Notes under the pieces: model-generated | What the model saw: the letters and a program-made list of their open reading frames with translations, nothing else | Databases searched by the model: none | What the model was told of the DNA's origin: nothing | Position numbers and translations under genes: made by a program | Assembly (NCBI RefSeq): GCF_001999245.1 | Contig: NZ_CP019630.1 | Coordinates: forward strand, 496,001-560,000 | Direction: 5' to 3' | DNA length: 64,000 nt | Source of the DNA: Roseibium algicola | GTDB taxonomy: Bacteria > Pseudomonadota > Alphaproteobacteria > Rhizobiales > Stappiaceae | In this document: positions 36,073-44,249 of the stretch, piece by piece | How the letters are laid out: each line of letters starts with the position of its first letter | Position numbering within the stretch: the first letter of the stretch is position 1

Positions 36073-37206
36073 ATGACGACCAGGGAAGACGGCTACTTCC
36101 TCTATCATTCCATCGGCCAGTATCCCGGCAAGGAAGCCGGATTGAGCGCCGCGATGGCGGAGCTGGCTGCCGTCTGGAGTGCTCCGAACGATCAGCAGTG
36201 GCCCTATCTGCTCAGCAAGCGCGGAGAGTTCATCGATTACTGGCGCGCGATCATCGATGCACCCGCCGGGTCCGCCACGACCTGCGAGAACGTGACCCAG
36301 GGCGTCGACATGGTCATGCGGGCGCTGCCGGACGGCCTGCTGCGTGGCCGCAAAGTGCTGGTGGCCGCAGACTGCTTCCCTTCCAACCACTTTCTTCTCA
36401 CCCGCCTACAGGAACGGCTCGGCTTCGAGCTGGTAACCGTGCGGGCCCGTCAGGGCGCAAATTTCGTTGCTGACGAAGACATGATCGCCGAGTGGGACCG
36501 CGATGTCGCGCTGTGCCTGATCACCTGGGTCAGCTCCACAACCTCAAGACGCTCGGAGCTGGAAACCCTCGTTGACCATGGCCGCGCGATGGGCAGCATC
36601 ATTGGCGTGGACATCACACAGGCCGCAGGTCTCCTGCCCTATTCGGTTGAGGCACCGAACGTGGATTTTGTGGTTTCGACCAGTCTCAAATGGATGTGTG
36701 GTACGCCAGGAGCCGGCATCTTGTATGTCCACCCGGACCTGATCCGGGATTGCAGGCCGGAGCTGTGCGGCTGGTTCAGCCAGGACAACCCTTTCAACTG
36801 GGATATCGACGCCTTCGAATATGCCCCTGACATCCGCCGCTTCGACAACGGCACGCCGTCGATCATGCCTGCGGCCGCCTCCGTGCCCGCCCTCAAGTGG
36901 CACGCCAGCGCCGACAGGGTGTCCATCCTGCGCAGCAACCGGCACCTTTGCGGCATCCTGATCGATGGCGCGGATGACCTTGGCCTGAAACTGCTCACAC
37001 CGAGATCAGAAGAAGATCGTGGCGGCAGTCTCATGTTCGGACTTGCTTCGCCAGAACAAGCCGTGCAGGTGCTGAACCATCTGCGTGATGCCGGATTTTC
37101 CGCAGATACCCGGGGAGCAACCCTCCGGCTCTCCCCCGGCATCCAGACGAGCGAAGACGCCACACGCGAAGTCGTGGTGGAACTGGGGAAGGCACTGGCA
37201 GGTTGA
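36073..37206 (+). CDS. Kynureninase-like class V PLP enzyme
   Basis: A 377-residue PLP enzyme of the class V aminotransferase fold, closest in motifs to kynureninase: GSIIGVDITQAAGLLPYSV (Asp and Gln where KynU has Asp and His), the PLP lysine region STSLKWMCGTPGAGILYVHP, GWFSQDNPF, and FDNGTPSIMPAAAS. True kynureninases have YKYLNGGPG, so this one is divergent. It may hydrolyse a kynurenine-like beta-keto amino acid or carry out another C-C or C-S cleavage. ATG 36073 has a GGGGG ribosome site. It is divergent from the GntR/bicupin/Liv operon. Confidence 0.7.
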   Translation: MTTREDGYFLYHSIGQYPGKEAGLSAAMAELAAVWSAPNDQQWPYLLSKRGEFIDYWRAIIDAPAGSATTCENVTQGVDMVMRALPDGLLRGRKVLVAADCFPSNHFLLTRLQERLGFELVTVRARQGANFVADEDMIAEWDRDVALCLITWVSSTTSRRSELETLVDHGRAMGSIIGVDITQAAGLLPYSVEAPNVDFVVSTSLKWMCGTPGAGILYVHPDLIRDCRPELCGWFSQDNPFNWDIDAFEYAPDIRRFDNGTPSIMPAAASVPALKWHASADRVSILRSNRHLCGILIDGADDLGLKLLTPRSEEDRGGSLMFGLASPEQAVQVLNHLRDAGFSADTRGATLRLSPGIQTSEDATREVVVELGKALAG

Positions 37207-37240
37207 GCCGGGAGGCCGTTTCGCAGGAGCCAGCACAAGC

Positions 37241-37380
37241 GGCCCATCCTTCGAGACGGCCTGACGGCCTCCTCAGGATGAGGGTGTGGGTGTAGCAGCC
37301 CGGAAAGTTGCCTCTCTGAAGCGCAAACTTGCTCCAACCTCATCCTGAGGAAGCGCGAAACGCTGTCTCGAAGGATGGGC
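37241..37380. repeat. Pair of inverted palindromic intergenic repeats (head to head)
   Basis: A second locus of the repeat seen at 27.4 kb, with the opposite arrangement: 37241-37283 is inverted (GGCCCATCCTTCGAGAC...CCTCAGGATGAGG) and 37338-37380 is direct (CCTCATCCTGAGGA...CGAAGGATGGGC). It lies in the 357-base gap between the convergent kynureninase-like and IorB genes. The rest of the gap, 37381-37563, shows a C7 run and no gene that I can support. Confidence 0.8.
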
Positions 37381-37563
37381 TGCACACTCCGCCCGACCCG
37401 AAAACGCCCGAAGTATCGCCCCGCCTGCTTCGTCATCAATCTCCCGAGAACCGGTCTTGAAGCCCAGTTAATCTGGAAATGGGTCCCCCCCGGGTCCCGC
37501 TATGCTCGCCAGGGGGATAATCGAGGGGTATGTCCCTTCATTGAGTTCCAGGACACCCTTTCT

Positions 37564-39114
37564 TCAAGCGAAGCTCTCAACCGTCTTCAGCGCCCCGTCG
37601 AGATCCGTGCCCTTTTCATCCTTGAGGGCAGCTTCACGCAGGCGGGCAACCCATTCAGGACCATCGTTCCGGTTTTCCACCATTCTTGCGCCGGCCAGCA
37701 CCTTGTCGAATTTCGACAGGCCTCGTGCATGGGTGTCGGAATAGCCCTTGATAAGCCTGCGGCAGCGCAGGGTTTCCACGGCCATGGCATAGCGGTCCGG
37801 CAGGTAACCGGCGACCATCTTCAGCCAGCTTTCCAGATGATCCTGCTCCATCCGGTGGCGCAGCGTCTTGCGGCGCCAGCCGCGCAAACCACCAAGGAAA
37901 TAGAGCATTGCAAAGCCGCGCAGGCTATCGGTGCGGATGCGGCGACCACGGTTGAACCAGCGGTCGATGCGGTTCATCCAGACCGGATCGTTCTCCATCT
38001 TCCGGCCCATTTTTTCCGGCAGCAGACCGACGATTTCTTCCGCACGCGGGTGAAGATAGTCGGTCAGATGCATCAGCTTGCCGTCCTTCACCTGCATTTC
38101 CGTTTCAATCCGGTCGAAACGCTGCGACCGCGTCTTCAGGTCAGCAACCCGAATGACATCGTCATAGGCCATTGCATTGGCGATGTACTTGGCAGCCTCG
38201 CGGGAGAGCTCGTAATCCTTCTCCGCGCTATCCCGGCTGACGAGACTTTCCAGCCTGCCGAGATACTCCGCCCCATAGTCGGTATCCTGGAAATCGACGA
38301 CTTTCTGCAGCCCCGCCCGTGCCATCTCGCGAACAGGCTCCGGCAGAGCCGCGACCTTTGCTTCCAGAGATGCCCAGGCCTTCTGCGCCATGTCCGGCCC
38401 GGCCGGTCTGACAATTTCCTGCCTGGCGGGTTTTGCGGCTTCAACCTTCGGCTCTTCGCCATTTTTCGCAAGATCGTAGCCTGCGGCGAAAGCCCTGAGG
38501 CTTGCCTCAACGCCCTTGCCGCCAGCGCGAATGGCCTCTTCAAAAGCCACCCGTTCGAAGGGCAAAGCACCGGAGCCAGCCAGTGCGCCAAAAAGCGAAG
38601 CGGAAATCACGGATCCGACTTTCAGGGCAGCCGTATCCATATCAGCCAGAACAAGCTTCTGTGCAGCCAGTTCGGCTGCCGCTTTTACCTCCTCCGAGGA
38701 CGCCATGCCGTCGCCCGGCACGGTCTTTTCGGAGACCGCAAGCATGCGGTGGGTCGAAGCGATCAGCGTGGTGCGATCGGGGGTCACGAAACCGCGAATG
38801 ATCGCACGCCCGGCCTCCATCATTTCCGCGGCGATGATAATGTCAACATCGCCAGCAGATGGTGCGAGCGAAAAGACGGGGGCCGCGACATCGCCCGGCG
38901 CCATCTCCATGTAGTAGATGGTCGCACCGGTTCTCTGGGCGACACCGGCCACGCTCGTTGCCTGACAATGATAGCCTTGTGACCTGGCCAGGCCCTCGAT
39001 CCAGTTGGTCAGAACGCCACCGCCCTGGCCGCCAACGGCCAGAATGGCGAGTTTGATGATCCCTTCGAGCGCCGGATCTGCCGGTCTGGCTTCCAGTGGC
39101 AATGAAAGCGACAT
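37564..39114 (-). CDS. iorB: Indolepyruvate oxidoreductase beta-type subunit (IorB-like, long form)
   Basis: A 516-residue protein. Residues about 22-210 form the gamma/beta domain of pyruvate-ferredoxin-type oxidoreductases (LAILAVGGQGGGVLTNWIEGLA, SVAGVAQRTGATIYYME). The remainder (about 250-516) is the additional domain found in proteobacterial IorB proteins. With IorA it would decarboxylate an aryl-pyruvate to an aryl-acetyl-CoA and pass electrons to ferredoxin or another acceptor. ATG 39114 overlaps the IorA stop by one base (TGATG). Confidence 0.83.
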   Translation of the reverse strand: MSLSLPLEARPADPALEGIIKLAILAVGGQGGGVLTNWIEGLARSQGYHCQATSVAGVAQRTGATIYYMEMAPGDVAAPVFSLAPSAGDVDIIIAAEMMEAGRAIIRGFVTPDRTTLIASTHRMLAVSEKTVPGDGMASSEEVKAAAELAAQKLVLADMDTAALKVGSVISASLFGALAGSGALPFERVAFEEAIRAGGKGVEASLRAFAAGYDLAKNGEEPKVEAAKPARQEIVRPAGPDMAQKAWASLEAKVAALPEPVREMARAGLQKVVDFQDTDYGAEYLGRLESLVSRDSAEKDYELSREAAKYIANAMAYDDVIRVADLKTRSQRFDRIETEMQVKDGKLMHLTDYLHPRAEEIVGLLPEKMGRKMENDPVWMNRIDRWFNRGRRIRTDSLRGFAMLYFLGGLRGWRRKTLRHRMEQDHLESWLKMVAGYLPDRYAMAVETLRCRRLIKGYSDTHARGLSKFDKVLAGARMVENRNDGPEWVARLREAALKDEKGTDLDGALKTVESFA

Positions 39115-41264
39115 CACACGCCCTCCCCGGTAAAGGTCAGACGGGAGCCGGCCCGCCGTGTCTGCAGCCAGGAAATGATCCTTGTGCGAAGCCCCGCATA
39201 CCAGGCTTCAAAGCCTGTCGGGTTGTGAACCACTTTCGCTTCATAGAAGGACGGACACAGGATGGCCGCGTCGGCGACTTCGCCGCAGTTGCCGCAACCG
39301 ACACACGACTGGTCGATATGTGCGACCGGGTCATCCCGCAGCGGGTCATCCAGTTTCTTCAGCGAAAGCGACGGACATCCGGACAGACGGATGCAGGCGT
39401 GATCGCCAGTGCAGACGTCCTGATCGACGCCGAACCGCGCCACCTCGACCCGCTCGCCACCTGCAATCGCCTTGTTTCGCTGGGGCTTTTCCCGGCGCTG
39501 GCGGTTGAGCATGCATTCGGAGGACGCGACGATCACCTTCGGACCATCATATTCGGTCGTCAGTGCCTCGCGAATGGTTTCGCGCATCCGGGTGACATCA
39601 TAGGTCCGGTCGATCTGCCGGATCCACTTGACCCCCGCCCCTTGCAACGCCTTGGTGATCGGGTTGTTGGTCGACTTGGTCTTGTTCTTCGCCCGGCTGG
39701 AGGGAATGTCCTGTCCACCGGTTGCCGCCGAATAATAGTTGTCGACGATGATCGCGACGCTGTCGGACTTGTTGAACACCATGTTGCCGATGGAAGTGCT
39801 GAGGCCGTTATGCCAGAAGCCGCCATCGCCGATGATCGAAATTGCGCGCCTCTCGCCGCCGCCGTCAAAGGCCGCGTTCGAGGCCGGCCCGAGGCCGTAG
39901 CCCATGGTGGAGCCGCCAATTTCGAAGGGCGGCAGGCAGGCAAACAAATGGCAGCCGATATCACCGGTGATCTGATGCTGGCCGACTTCCTGCTCCACCA
40001 TCTTCAACGAGGCAAAGATCGGACGTTCCGGACACCCGGTGCAAAAGCCCGGCGGACGGATCGGCACGGTCTTGGAAAGATCCGGCAGTTCCGGCTTGGG
40101 CGCGTTCGGCGCCAGCACTTTGCCCGGCAGAAGCTCGGGCGCGTATTGGCGAACGAAGGTATCCAGACCGTCGAGCATGATCTGGCCGGTGTATTCACCC
40201 GCACGCGGGAAAATACCCTTGCCTTCCAGCTTCGTCGTCCGGCCTTCCTTGTAGAGCATCGCCCCGAGCTGCTGCTCGATAAACTCCGGCTGGCCTTCCT
40301 CGACCATCAGCACGGCTTCCTTGCCGGCGCAGAATTCAAGCAGTTCGGATTTCACCAGAGGATAGGTGACGTTGAGCACGTGAAGCGGGATGGATGTGTT
40401 CCCGCTGATATCGGCAAGTCCCAACCGCTGCAGCGCCCGGATGACACTGTTGTAGATGCCCCCGAGACAGACGATCCCGACCTTGCCCTCTTCCGGGCCG
40501 AAATGCTCGTTCAGACGATTTTCCAGAATGAACTTTTCAGCAGCAGGCCAGCGGTTGTCGATCTTGTCATGCTCATGCGCATAGGACATCGGCGGCAGGA
40601 CAACGCGCTTGAAATCGCGCATCGGACTGGAGAGCGCGTCGCGCACGGACAGCGGCGGCGGAACGTTGTCCCGGGTTTCGAACCGGCCAGTGACATGGCA
40701 GGAGCGGATGCGCACCATCAGCATGACCGGCGAATTGCTGGCTTCCGACAGGGCAAAGCCGTCGCCAACGGATTTGACGATGGATGCCAGGTTCGGGCGC
40801 GGGTCGAGCAGCCAGAACTGGGATTTCATGGCAAAGGCGTAGGAACGCTCCTGCATGATGGAGCTGCCTTCGCCGTAATCCTCGCCGACGATGACAAGCG
40901 CACCGCCGTTGACGCCGGACGAGGCCAGGTTGGCGAGTGCATCGGATGCGACATTGACGCCGACAGAGCCCTTGAAGGTGACGGCACCACGAATGGGATA
41001 ATGCACGGAGGCAGCCAGCATGGCGGCGGCAGCAGCTTCCGAGGCATTGGCCTCGAAACGGATGCCGAGTTCGCCCAGAAGATCCTCCGCATCGGCCAGC
41101 ACATCCATCAGATGGGAGATCGGCGCCCCCTGATAGCCGCCGACATAGCCGACACCGTTTTCCAGGAGTGCCTTGGTGATGGCCAGAATACCCTCACCCG
41201 TGAAGGTGTCTCCTGTTCCCTTGCGAAGATGCTCTACCTCAGCCTTGAACGACCTTTCGGCCAT
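39114..41264 (-). CDS. iorA: Indolepyruvate ferredoxin oxidoreductase alpha-type subunit (IorA-like)
   Basis: A 716-residue thiamine-diphosphate enzyme. The N-terminal half carries the 2-oxoacid domain (GYQGAPISHLMDVL, NASEAAAAAMLAAS). The TPP domain reads GDIGCHLFACLPPF then IIGDGGFWHNGLSTSIGNMV. The C-terminal iron-sulfur region has one full cluster motif, CVGCGNCGEV...CPSFY, and an atypical first one, CTGDHACIRLSGCP, which lacks the CxxCxxC core. It sits with IorB, MarR, an FAD oxidoreductase and a cyclase in one operon. Aryl-pyruvates are the expected substrates. Confidence 0.85.
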   Translation of the reverse strand: MAERSFKAEVEHLRKGTGDTFTGEGILAITKALLENGVGYVGGYQGAPISHLMDVLADAEDLLGELGIRFEANASEAAAAAMLAASVHYPIRGAVTFKGSVGVNVASDALANLASSGVNGGALVIVGEDYGEGSSIMQERSYAFAMKSQFWLLDPRPNLASIVKSVGDGFALSEASNSPVMLMVRIRSCHVTGRFETRDNVPPPLSVRDALSSPMRDFKRVVLPPMSYAHEHDKIDNRWPAAEKFILENRLNEHFGPEEGKVGIVCLGGIYNSVIRALQRLGLADISGNTSIPLHVLNVTYPLVKSELLEFCAGKEAVLMVEEGQPEFIEQQLGAMLYKEGRTTKLEGKGIFPRAGEYTGQIMLDGLDTFVRQYAPELLPGKVLAPNAPKPELPDLSKTVPIRPPGFCTGCPERPIFASLKMVEQEVGQHQITGDIGCHLFACLPPFEIGGSTMGYGLGPASNAAFDGGGERRAISIIGDGGFWHNGLSTSIGNMVFNKSDSVAIIVDNYYSAATGGQDIPSSRAKNKTKSTNNPITKALQGAGVKWIRQIDRTYDVTRMRETIREALTTEYDGPKVIVASSECMLNRQRREKPQRNKAIAGGERVEVARFGVDQDVCTGDHACIRLSGCPSLSLKKLDDPLRDDPVAHIDQSCVGCGNCGEVADAAILCPSFYEAKVVHNPTGFEAWYAGLRTRIISWLQTRRAGSRLTFTGEGV

Positions 41265-41287
41265 CGGCCCCTCCTTACGCGATCAAC

Positions 41288-41782
41288 TCATATCGGGTGC
41301 TTGCGCACGTTCTTCAAAATTGCCTGCAGCGTGGCGACGAAGGCCCGCTGGTCCGCGTCGCTGATGCCCTTGAACATCTGCCGGTATGCACCAGCCAGAT
41401 GCGGCCAGAGCTGCTCATGCGTGTCGCGCCCCTTGGGCGTCAGATGAATGCGGACGGCACGGCTGTCGTCCTTGTCAGCAACGCGCCGGACAAGCCCGTC
41501 CCGTTCCAGTGCGTCCAACGCCCGGCTGAGCGTCGACACTTCGACGACCGCATAAATGGCAAGTTCGCGGATCAGCAGGCCGTCGATCACGGACAAGACG
41601 GCAAGGGTACGCATCTTGGGCGTCGTCAGGCCCAGATTGGCCATTTCGTCACGCAGCGCCGCGTTGTAGCGGCCCATGATACGGTTCATCAGATAGGGCG
41701 GGAAATTCTCCAGCCCAATTTCGCCAAGCCGCTGCACACGTGCTTCTTCCGTGATGACGTCCGTCCGATCCTCGTTGCTCAT
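41288..41782 (-). CDS. MarR-family regulator
   Basis: A 164-residue winged-helix regulator. LGLTTPKMRTLAVLSVIDGL, ELAIYAVVEVSTLSRALDALERDGLVRRVADKDDSRAVRIHLTPKG shows the recognition helix and the wing (DxRxxxIxLT). ATG 41782 overlaps the FAD-oxidoreductase stop as ATGA. It is embedded in the operon between the FAD enzyme and IorA, so it is probably an autoregulated repressor that responds to an aromatic acid or CoA ester. Confidence 0.88.
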   Translation of the reverse strand: MSNEDRTDVITEEARVQRLGEIGLENFPPYLMNRIMGRYNAALRDEMANLGLTTPKMRTLAVLSVIDGLLIRELAIYAVVEVSTLSRALDALERDGLVRRVADKDDSRAVRIHLTPKGRDTHEQLWPHLAGAYRQMFKGISDADQRAFVATLQAILKNVRKHPI

Positions 41783-43335
41783 GCACCCATCCATTTCGCC
41801 AGATTGTAGCCGGACCCGCCACCGAGCCCCGGCCCCGGATGGGTCGAAGCGCCGATCATGTGCAGGTTCCGGATTTGGGTGGCGCTATTAACGGAATGAG
41901 CAAAGGGGCGCCAGATGAAAAACTGATCGATGCTGCAGGCCCCGCCATAGGGATCACCACCGACCAGATTGATATTGATGTCGTTCAGATCCGCTGGCGA
42001 ATAAGCCCGCCGTGCAAGCTTGATCTGGTCGAAGTTGCGGATATGCCGCTTCAGGATTTCTTCAAGCCGGTCGGCAAAGGCCTCCCGGGTTGCTTCGGTC
42101 CATTCCGGACCGGTCTCTATCCTGCCCGCGGCGTCGCCCTTGATCCTGCGCGGAGCGTCAGGAACTTGAAGCCAAAGGATCCCCTTGCCTTCCGGCGCCC
42201 GTGACGGATCCAGACGATGCGGCTGGCCAACACATATCGTCGGAACTTCAGGCAGAAGGCCCCGCTCGGCCTCGTTGGCGGACTTGGAAACACTGTCGAT
42301 GCCGTCCGCAAGGTGGATCAGCGCAACATCCTCAAGCCCTTCGACGATCCAGTCCGGGTCACCATCCAGAGCATAGTGAAGCTGGAAATTGCCGCGGCCG
42401 TAGCGGTATTTCTGCGTGGCTTCCGGAAGTGCTTCCTGTTTCAAAAGCCGCTGATAGAGCTGCGTTGGCGTGACGGAGGCAATCACCGACCGCGCCTTGA
42501 TGGTCTCACCGCTCGCCGTTTCGACGCCGACCGCCTTGCCGTCCTTCACCAGGACACGTTCGACATCGACACCGGTGCGGATCTTGCCACCCTTGGCCTC
42601 AATCAATTTTCGGAACGCCTCCGGCACGGAGCCTGAGCCGCCCTTCGCCACTGGTGCCCCGGCAGCTTCGAGCGCAAATGCAATTACCCGGCCCATCTGA
42701 CCCGAATAGGTGCTTTCCGGCGTCAAACCGGTGTGCAGAACCCAGGGCGCCCAAAGTGCCTGCAGGGTTTCGCTATGATAATTCCCTTCCAGCCAGCCGC
42801 GAGCCGGCTGCAGGCAGGCACCGAGCCACGCCTTTAATCCGCCAAGACCACGTTTCCAGGCTTGGGCGAGCATCAGGCGCGCCATCTTGCCAGACCAGAG
42901 CGGGCTCCCCAGCAAGGCAAACAGAAACTCCGCATCGGCTTCGATACCGCCGACGTCGGCCGCATGCTGCTTGCCGTCGCCTGCCGCGAGGGCCTCGAAG
43001 GCTGCAATGTTGGCCGCGCGGTCCATCGTCACCTTCAGCGCCTCCCCTCCCGGCCGTAAAACGGCGGTCGGATGCGGCGTGTGGCAGAATTCAAGACCAT
43101 GCCGGCCAAGATCTTCCGCCAACTCCGCATAGGCAGGTGAGGTTATGAAAAGAACGAAGGTGGCCGCCATCACATCGTGCCGGAATCCGGGCAGCGTGAT
43201 TTCCTCTGTCCGCATACAGCCGCCAAGGACGTCTGAGCGTTCCAGAAGCAGAACCGGCTCCCCTCTGCGCGACAGCATTGCTGCCGCGACGAGGGCATTT
43301 ATACCGGAGCCGACGATTACGTGCGGAGCGGCCAT
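41779..43335 (-). CDS. CrtI-like FAD-dependent oxidoreductase (copy 1)
   Basis: A flavoprotein of 518 residues with the N-terminal dinucleotide site GSGINALVAAAMLSRRG...LLLERSDVLGG and the C-terminal signature of the phytoene-desaturase/amine-oxidase superfamily (MIGASTHPGPGLGGGSGYNLA). There are no carotenoid genes here, so a desaturation or oxidation of a catabolic substrate is more likely. A homologue of similar length and ending lies at 44.2 kb on the other strand; the two bracket the cyclase gene. No membrane span is evident. Confidence 0.82.
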   Translation of the reverse strand: MAAPHVIVGSGINALVAAAMLSRRGEPVLLLERSDVLGGCMRTEEITLPGFRHDVMAATFVLFITSPAYAELAEDLGRHGLEFCHTPHPTAVLRPGGEALKVTMDRAANIAAFEALAAGDGKQHAADVGGIEADAEFLFALLGSPLWSGKMARLMLAQAWKRGLGGLKAWLGACLQPARGWLEGNYHSETLQALWAPWVLHTGLTPESTYSGQMGRVIAFALEAAGAPVAKGGSGSVPEAFRKLIEAKGGKIRTGVDVERVLVKDGKAVGVETASGETIKARSVIASVTPTQLYQRLLKQEALPEATQKYRYGRGNFQLHYALDGDPDWIVEGLEDVALIHLADGIDSVSKSANEAERGLLPEVPTICVGQPHRLDPSRAPEGKGILWLQVPDAPRRIKGDAAGRIETGPEWTEATREAFADRLEEILKRHIRNFDQIKLARRAYSPADLNDININLVGGDPYGGACSIDQFFIWRPFAHSVNSATQIRNLHMIGASTHPGPGLGGGSGYNLAKWMGA

Positions 43336-43346
43336 TTCGAGACGCC

Positions 43347-44138
43347 TCAGGCTTTCGGAACCAGAGCCAGTGCCCGGATGGGGCTACCAGTGCCGCGTTC
43401 GATTTTCAGCGGAGCGGCAATCAGGATCGCCCCCTTCGCCGGCAGCTTGTCGAGATTGGCAAGCGATGCCAAACCGAAGCAATTGTCCCTGTGCAACAGG
43501 TTATGTGCCGGGAACGGCGGCTCCATGCCACCGGCCTGACCGGCATCAGTGCCGATGCACTGGCTGCCCCAGCCTACGATCTTCTTCGACAGCAGATATT
43601 CAATGGCATCCGGTGTCGGTCCGGGGCTGTGCGGGCCCGCTTCGTCGGCATTGAGGAAGGCGGCTTCATCGCCGGCGCGCTTGTCCCAGTCGGTGCGCAT
43701 CACAACCCATTCACCGGCACCGATCTCGCCGTGCTCGGCTTCCCAGGCCTTGATCAAATCCGCAGTCAGCAGAAAATCAGGATCAGCAGCGCTTTCCTTG
43801 GAACAGTCGATCACATTGACCGGCGCAATCAGACGCTGCACATCCAGCGTGTCCGTAAAGCCGTCGCTGTAGTCCTTCCCGGTAATCCAGTGATGTGGCG
43901 CATCGAAATGCGTGCCGGAATGCTCCCCCAGAACCATCCAGTTCCAGGCGAAGAAAGGACCGTCAGCGTCATATTCACTGATCTTGTGGATCTCGACCTT
44001 CGGCGTATTCTTTGCAAAATCAGGCGGAAGTTGCAGGATCGGCGTATTCGGACCCAGAACGCCCGTGCAATCCACCACTTCCACTTCTCCGGACAGGAGT
44101 TTAGCTCCAAGCCCGCTGAGCGCGCTCTCTGCAGACAT
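43347..44138 (-). CDS. Cyclase-family metal hydrolase (kynurenine formamidase-like)
   Basis: A 263-residue protein of the bacterial cyclase/KynB family. The metal motif HSGTHFDAPHH (His-x-Gly-Thr-His-x-Asp) near residue 85 is present, with VNVIDCS and WGSQCIGTDAGQ later. It is longer than typical KynB (about 210), like the larger cyclases that hydrolyse lactones or amides of other compounds. ATG 44138 has an AGAGGGAA ribosome site. It is first in the minus-strand operon; the AT-rich gap to 44249 must hold both divergent promoters. With a kynureninase-like gene 7 kb away, an N-acyl or lactone substrate is plausible. Confidence 0.8.
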   Translation of the reverse strand: MSAESALSGLGAKLLSGEVEVVDCTGVLGPNTPILQLPPDFAKNTPKVEIHKISEYDADGPFFAWNWMVLGEHSGTHFDAPHHWITGKDYSDGFTDTLDVQRLIAPVNVIDCSKESAADPDFLLTADLIKAWEAEHGEIGAGEWVVMRTDWDKRAGDEAAFLNADEAGPHSPGPTPDAIEYLLSKKIVGWGSQCIGTDAGQAGGMEPPFPAHNLLHRDNCFGLASLANLDKLPAKGAILIAAPLKIERGTGSPIRALALVPKA

Positions 44139-44249
44139 AATCGTTCCCTCTGTACCTCTGTGGCCTGTCGGCTCGTTATCACAATTCAATGCTAGACAGA
44201 TTTATTTGTATTTGCAATTATCTTCTGCGAACGACGGAGGGGATTGATC

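Noticed and set aside
27429..37380. CRISPR array or mobile element boundaries from the repeated 44-base units
   Set aside because: There are only two inverted pairs 10 kb apart, with no regular spacers, no cas genes and no transposase.
39096..41447. Plus-strand open frame of 783 codons opposite IorA
   Set aside because: It is the shadow of the GC-rich IorA gene, shows no recognisable domain, and overlaps MarR as well.
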